A model generated the notes under the pieces. That model was given only the letters and a program-made list of their open reading frames with translations. It was not told the origin of the DNA and did no database searches. Shown here in pieces: positions 60,767-64,000 of a stretch of 64,000 nucleotides of DNA; the stretch's first letter is position 1; each line of letters starts with the position of its first letter. Source of the DNA: an uncultured Chthonomonas sp. (GTDB lineage Bacteria > Armatimonadota > Chthonomonadetes > Chthonomonadales > Chthonomonadaceae); the NCBI GenBank assembly GCA_903919615.1, contig CAIXIX010000136.1, positions 1 through 64,000 of the forward strand, written 5' to 3'. The position numbers and the translations under genes were made by a program.

Positions 60767-62566
60767 ATGACTAGAGCACGAATCGCTATCCTGCCGACAA
60801 TCGCCGCCCTATCCGCATTGAGCCCAGTTTATGCGCTGAGCCAGGCGAACTGGAGCACAACCTACGAACGCTCCGGATACGTGGCCACGGGTCGCTACGC
60901 CGATGCGGTTACCTACTGTGAGCGTTTGGCTGCTGCGAGCCATGGAAAAGCCAGGGTAATTCGGTTTGGTACGAGTCCCCAGGGCAGGCCCATGGTTGCG
61001 CTCGCAATGAGTGGCGAGAATGCATTTACCGGCGTCGTAGCAGCGGCTAGCTCGCGCCCACTGGTCATTATCAATAACGGCATTCACAGCGGTGAGATTG
61101 AGGGCAAAGATGCAGATCTGCTGCTGGCACGAGACATTCTGATTACTGGCAAACATGCGGATCTGCTGAAGAAGGTCAACATTCTGCTCATCCCGGTTTT
61201 CAGCGTGGATGCCCACGAGCGCTTTACCCCGTATAACCGCATCAACCAGAATGGCCCCGTTGAAATGGGCTGGCGCGCTACAGCCGAGAACTTGAACCTG
61301 AACCGAGACTTTATGAAGGCGGATAGCGCAGAGATGCGCGCCATGCTCGGGCTCATCCACAGTTGGAAGCCAGACTTCCTTTTCGATAACCACACCACCG
61401 ACGGCGCAGACTGGCAGTACACGATTCAGATCGATGTGCCCACAGCGCCAACGCTGAACCCGGCTGGCATCGAATGGTCCAGGCAGTTGGTTTCAGAGGC
61501 GATGCCGCTGGTTGAAAAGGATGGCTTCCTGACATCTCCCTATTTCGATGGGGTCGACTACAACAATTTGAAGGCTGGTGTCACCATCTCCGACTTCGGC
61601 CCGCGATACTCCACCGGGTACATGGCTGCCATCAACCGTCCCAGCATGCTCGTCGAAACACACATGCTGAAGACGTACAAGCAGCGCGTTGACGCGACCT
61701 ATTCGATCAATCTGCACGTTATTGAGCACATCGCAGTAACGGCTGAAGCCCTAAAGGCAGCGAACCGAAGCGCGGATGCGGCTGAAGCCAGCCTTACGGC
61801 TGGCACGCCTGTTACTTTGACGGCGCTCACAAGCCCAGTTTCGCGCCCGTTCGTGTTTCGAGGTCTGGAGTATAAGCCGTTTCGAAGCGAAGTTTCCGGC
61901 GGAATGATCCCTGCCTGGACGAGCACACCCGTTGATACACAAACAACCATTAGAGATCAGTATCTGCCAGGTCTTGTTGTGAGTGCGCCAGCCGCATATC
62001 TCATTCCGGCACAATGGGCAGACGTGATAAGCAGACTCAAAAGTCACGGCATTCAGTTGAAGCGTTTGGCCAAACCTGTGACAGGCAGATATACTGTCTG
62101 GCGCTTCAAGGACATTCGTTTCCCCCCTATGCCCTTCGAATCTCGGTTTCAGCCCTCCTTCCACACCGAGCGCAGCGAAGAGCCTCTTGATCTGCCGGGA
62201 GGATCGGCGGTAGCCGTCACCTCACAGCCAGGCGCCAAGCTGCTGATGCAGTTGCTGGAGCCGGATGCTCCCGATTCGCTTGTTCGATGGGGCTTGATGA
62301 ACACGGTCTTCGAGCAGAAGGAGTACTTCGAGTCTTATCAGATGGAAAAGGTCGCCGTTAAGATGCTGCTGGAAGATGCAAATCTGAAAGCGGAGTTCGA
62401 AGAGAAGCTGAAGGATCCGAAGTTTGCAAGCAGCCCACGCGCACGGCTGGAGTTTCTGTACGAGAAGTCGAAATATGCCGATAAATACCTCAATCGCTAC
62501 CCGATTGTGCCACTAACGGCGGCTCAGCTTGCGGCGCTACCTCTTGTTCGTAACGGTAACTTCTAA
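60767..62566 (+). CDS. secreted M14-family zinc carboxypeptidase-like protein
   Basis: This 599-residue exported peptidase has a signal peptide (LPTIAALSALSPVYALSQA). The M14 zinc ligands are visible: H-x2-E in INNGIHSGEIEGKD (~108-114) and the downstream His in FLFDNHTTDG (~206). FSVDAHERFTPYNRINQNGP and NLNRDFMKAD are typical of this branch. The second half (~330-599) is an accessory region of beta and helical parts without clear match. Substrates would be peptides or peptidoglycan stems. The ribosome binding site is weak. Its stop overlaps the next small ORF (TAATG). Confidence 0.87.
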   Translation: MTRARIAILPTIAALSALSPVYALSQANWSTTYERSGYVATGRYADAVTYCERLAAASHGKARVIRFGTSPQGRPMVALAMSGENAFTGVVAAASSRPLVIINNGIHSGEIEGKDADLLLARDILITGKHADLLKKVNILLIPVFSVDAHERFTPYNRINQNGPVEMGWRATAENLNLNRDFMKADSAEMRAMLGLIHSWKPDFLFDNHTTDGADWQYTIQIDVPTAPTLNPAGIEWSRQLVSEAMPLVEKDGFLTSPYFDGVDYNNLKAGVTISDFGPRYSTGYMAAINRPSMLVETHMLKTYKQRVDATYSINLHVIEHIAVTAEALKAANRSADAAEASLTAGTPVTLTALTSPVSRPFVFRGLEYKPFRSEVSGGMIPAWTSTPVDTQTTIRDQYLPGLVVSAPAAYLIPAQWADVISRLKSHGIQLKRLAKPVTGRYTVWRFKDIRFPPMPFESRFQPSFHTERSEEPLDLPGGSAVAVTSQPGAKLLMQLLEPDAPDSLVRWGLMNTVFEQKEYFESYQMEKVAVKMLLEDANLKAEFEEKLKDPKFASSPRARLEFLYEKSKYADKYLNRYPIVPLTAAQLAALPLVRNGNF

Positions 62567-62790
62567 TGGCTGAGACTGCAGGTGTGGCGGGTGCCACTGC
62601 GCTTGGCATCTCCATGATCGCGCTCATCGGGCATCTGGAGTACTATCCGAGGTTCGGGTCTAAGCCGGCATCCGAACTTGGATTAACCTGCAATATCCCA
62701 GTGCCAAACAACGTGTTTATGGCGCTTGCCTTTGACGAGGAGAGAATCTATCCGGGAAGGCTGGTGTTCCCACCAGCCTTCTTCGGATAG
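62566..62790 (+). pseudogene. C-terminal remnant of a GNAT N-acetyltransferase
   Basis: The 74-codon frame reads MIALIGHLEYYPRFGSKPASELGL…VFMALAFDEERIYPGRLVFPPAF. This matches the end of YhbS-type GNAT acetyltransferases (LGHPxYYxRFGFxPA…), but the acetyl-CoA-binding half is missing. The ATG overlaps the M14 stop, so it may still be translated by coupling. A perfect hairpin (GAAGGCTGGTG/CACCAGCCTTC, 62756-62781) in its last codons may end transcription. Confidence 0.6.
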
Positions 62791-62844
62791 TCGTATTGAA
62801 CATGCGAAGCAAGTAGCGCAACCACCCTGCTGGGTAAGAGCAGG

Positions 62845-64000
62845 CTATGCTCCAGCGAGCTCCTTGAAGTAGGCGATTGCCTCTTCAAACGACTTCGCGC
62901 CGAGGTCGCCCTCGCCTCTGCGGCGAACGCTCACCGTTCCGTTTTCGACGTCTCGATCGCCAAGCACGAGCATCACGGGCACCTTCTGCATCTCACTCTC
63001 GCGAATGCGTTTGCCCATCTTCTCGTTGCGGCTATCGACTGCCGACCGGAACCCGGCCTCTCGCAGCTTCACATGAACCTCCTCGGCGTAGGCATGGTGC
63101 CTGTCCGAGATAGGAATGATCGCGATCTGCTGCGGTGCCAGCCAGAAGGGGAAGGCCCCGGCGTAGTGCTCCACGAGCAGGCCGATCATACGATCTAGCG
63201 AACCGAATGGCGCGCGATGGATCATGATTGGCCGATGCCGTGCTCCGTCGTCGCCGATATACTCCAGTTCGAAGCGCTCCGGCAGGTTGTAGTCCACCTG
63301 GACTGTACCCATCTGCCATTCGCGCCGCAGGGCGTCCCGCACGAGAAGGTCGAGCTTCGGGCCATAGAATGCGGCATCGCCTTCGGCAATCTCGTACTCC
63401 ATACCAAGCTCTTCCACCGCATCGATGATCGCCTTCTGGGCAGATTCCCAGTTCTCATCGCTGCCAATGTACTTGTCGTCCTTCGGGTCTCGAATTCCGA
63501 TTCGCACGCGGTAGTCTTCCAACCCAAGTCGCTTTAGAGTGAAGAGCATCAGGTCGACAACGCCCTTGAACTCTGCGCCAAGTTGCGCCGGTGTTACGAA
63601 CAGGTGGCTGTCGTCCTGCGTGAAGCCGCGCACGCGCAGCATGCCCGTAAGCTCGCCGGACTGCTCGTACCGATAAACCGTGCCGAACTCAGCCAGGCGA
63701 ATGGGAAGCTCACGGTAGGAGCGTAGCTCACTGGCGTAGATCATTATATGGTGCGGGCAGTTCATCGGCTTGAGCACATAGATCTCGCCAGACTCCGGAT
63801 CCGTCATCAGCGGATACAGCTTGGAGCGGTACGTAACCAGGTGGCCGCTCTTCTCATACAGCTTCGAGGAACCGATATTCGGAGTGACAACTCCCTGGTA
63901 TCCGCGTTTTAGCTGCTCAGCCTTCATGAAGTCGATCAGCGTGTCGCGGAGCGTCGCGCCCTTCGGCAGCCACAGCGGCAGTCCTTTGCCCACTTCATCA
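62845..64000 (-). CDS. thrS: threonyl-tRNA synthetase, 3' part
   Basis: The gene continues past the window edge; ~385 C-terminal residues are visible. This cytoplasmic class II synthetase charges tRNA-Thr. Visible motifs are the catalytic zinc region KPMNCPHHIMIY, motif 2 GTVYRYEQSGELTGMLRVRGFTQDDSH, the AFYGPKLD segment, motif 3 IMIHRAPFGSLDR (often HRAILGSLER in relatives), and the anticodon-binding domain from ~QQIAIIPISDRHHAYAEEV. The N-terminal TGS and editing domains, if present, lie outside. The ORF-track methionine at 63993 is internal. Confidence 0.95.
   Translation of the reverse strand, partial: DEVGKGLPLWLPKGATLRDTLIDFMKAEQLKRGYQGVVTPNIGSSKLYEKSGHLVTYRSKLYPLMTDPESGEIYVLKPMNCPHHIMIYASELRSYRELPIRLAEFGTVYRYEQSGELTGMLRVRGFTQDDSHLFVTPAQLGAEFKGVVDLMLFTLKRLGLEDYRVRIGIRDPKDDKYIGSDENWESAQKAIIDAVEELGMEYEIAEGDAAFYGPKLDLLVRDALRREWQMGTVQVDYNLPERFELEYIGDDGARHRPIMIHRAPFGSLDRMIGLLVEHYAGAFPFWLAPQQIAIIPISDRHHAYAEEVHVKLREAGFRSAVDSRNEKMGKRIRESEMQKVPVMLVLGDRDVENGTVSVRRRGEGDLGAKSFEEAIAYFKELAGA

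Overview
The window is a bacterial chromosome segment of moderate-to-high GC with ordinary housekeeping genes (gyrA, dnaN, thrS, pepF) around a long accessory stretch. Three PEP-CTERM exported proteins, a secreted xylan-degrading operon, an M56/BlaI pair, SARP/AAA-type regulators, frequent TTG/GTG starts and a dnaN-gyrA neighbourhood without dnaA suggest an environmental, envelope-complex heterotroph. Armatimonadota is my best guess, from gene style only; no rRNA or tRNA gene is visible to test it.

Layout. 0-6 kb: small membrane protein, Mn-cupin resembling (R)-hydroxynitrile lyase, Hsp20, P1B-type metal ATPase, AraC/GyrI-like regulator, VOC protein. 6.5-9.8 kb: BlaI-type repressor with a perfect palindromic operator, and an M56 metalloprotease sensor carrying a duplicated C-terminal domain. 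10-13.5 kb: Nudix hydrolase, Gfo/Idh/MocA oxidoreductase, and a toxin-antitoxin pair whose PIN toxin is frameshifted. 13.8-19 kb: a two-gene unit of a BTAD-AAA protein and an AAA-transmembrane-WD40 protein. 19-21.6 kb: three PEP-CTERM genes. 21.7-22.4 kb: AlkD-like repair protein. 22.8-32.2 kb: LacI regulator followed by GH51, a double CE1 esterase, GH43, a CE6-like esterase and GH10, a coherent arabinoxylan utilisation locus. 33-49 kb: accessory island. 49-64 kb: pepF, gyrA, dnaN, a large secreted protein, a RhaD-like aldolase, a Dabb protein, three tandem mini-CXXCH secreted proteins, a Cys-motif secreted protein, M14 peptidase, a GNAT remnant and partial thrS.

The most unusual part is 34.9-50.8 kb. 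The complete oligoendopeptidase gene pepF (49056-50846, minus) is followed by a series of same-strand copies of its own 3' end (about 45.0, 42.7, 38.2 and 34.9 kb). The DNA between consecutive copies holds accessory genes: a membrane-anchored hypothetical protein, a possible nuclease-fold protein and a GGCT-HEPN fusion; then SIR2-like plus HNH-like genes; then an IS630-split gene, a SEC-C protein and a DUF5677 protein; then a DUF4145-like protein, a ribbon-helix-helix protein and an IS1182 element. This looks like repeated integration of defence-type cassettes at the pepF 3' end, each insertion leaving a tail copy. No recombinase gene is visible, so that mechanism is inference. Dispersed non-coding repeat families also occur at 6, 10, 33 and 51 kb.
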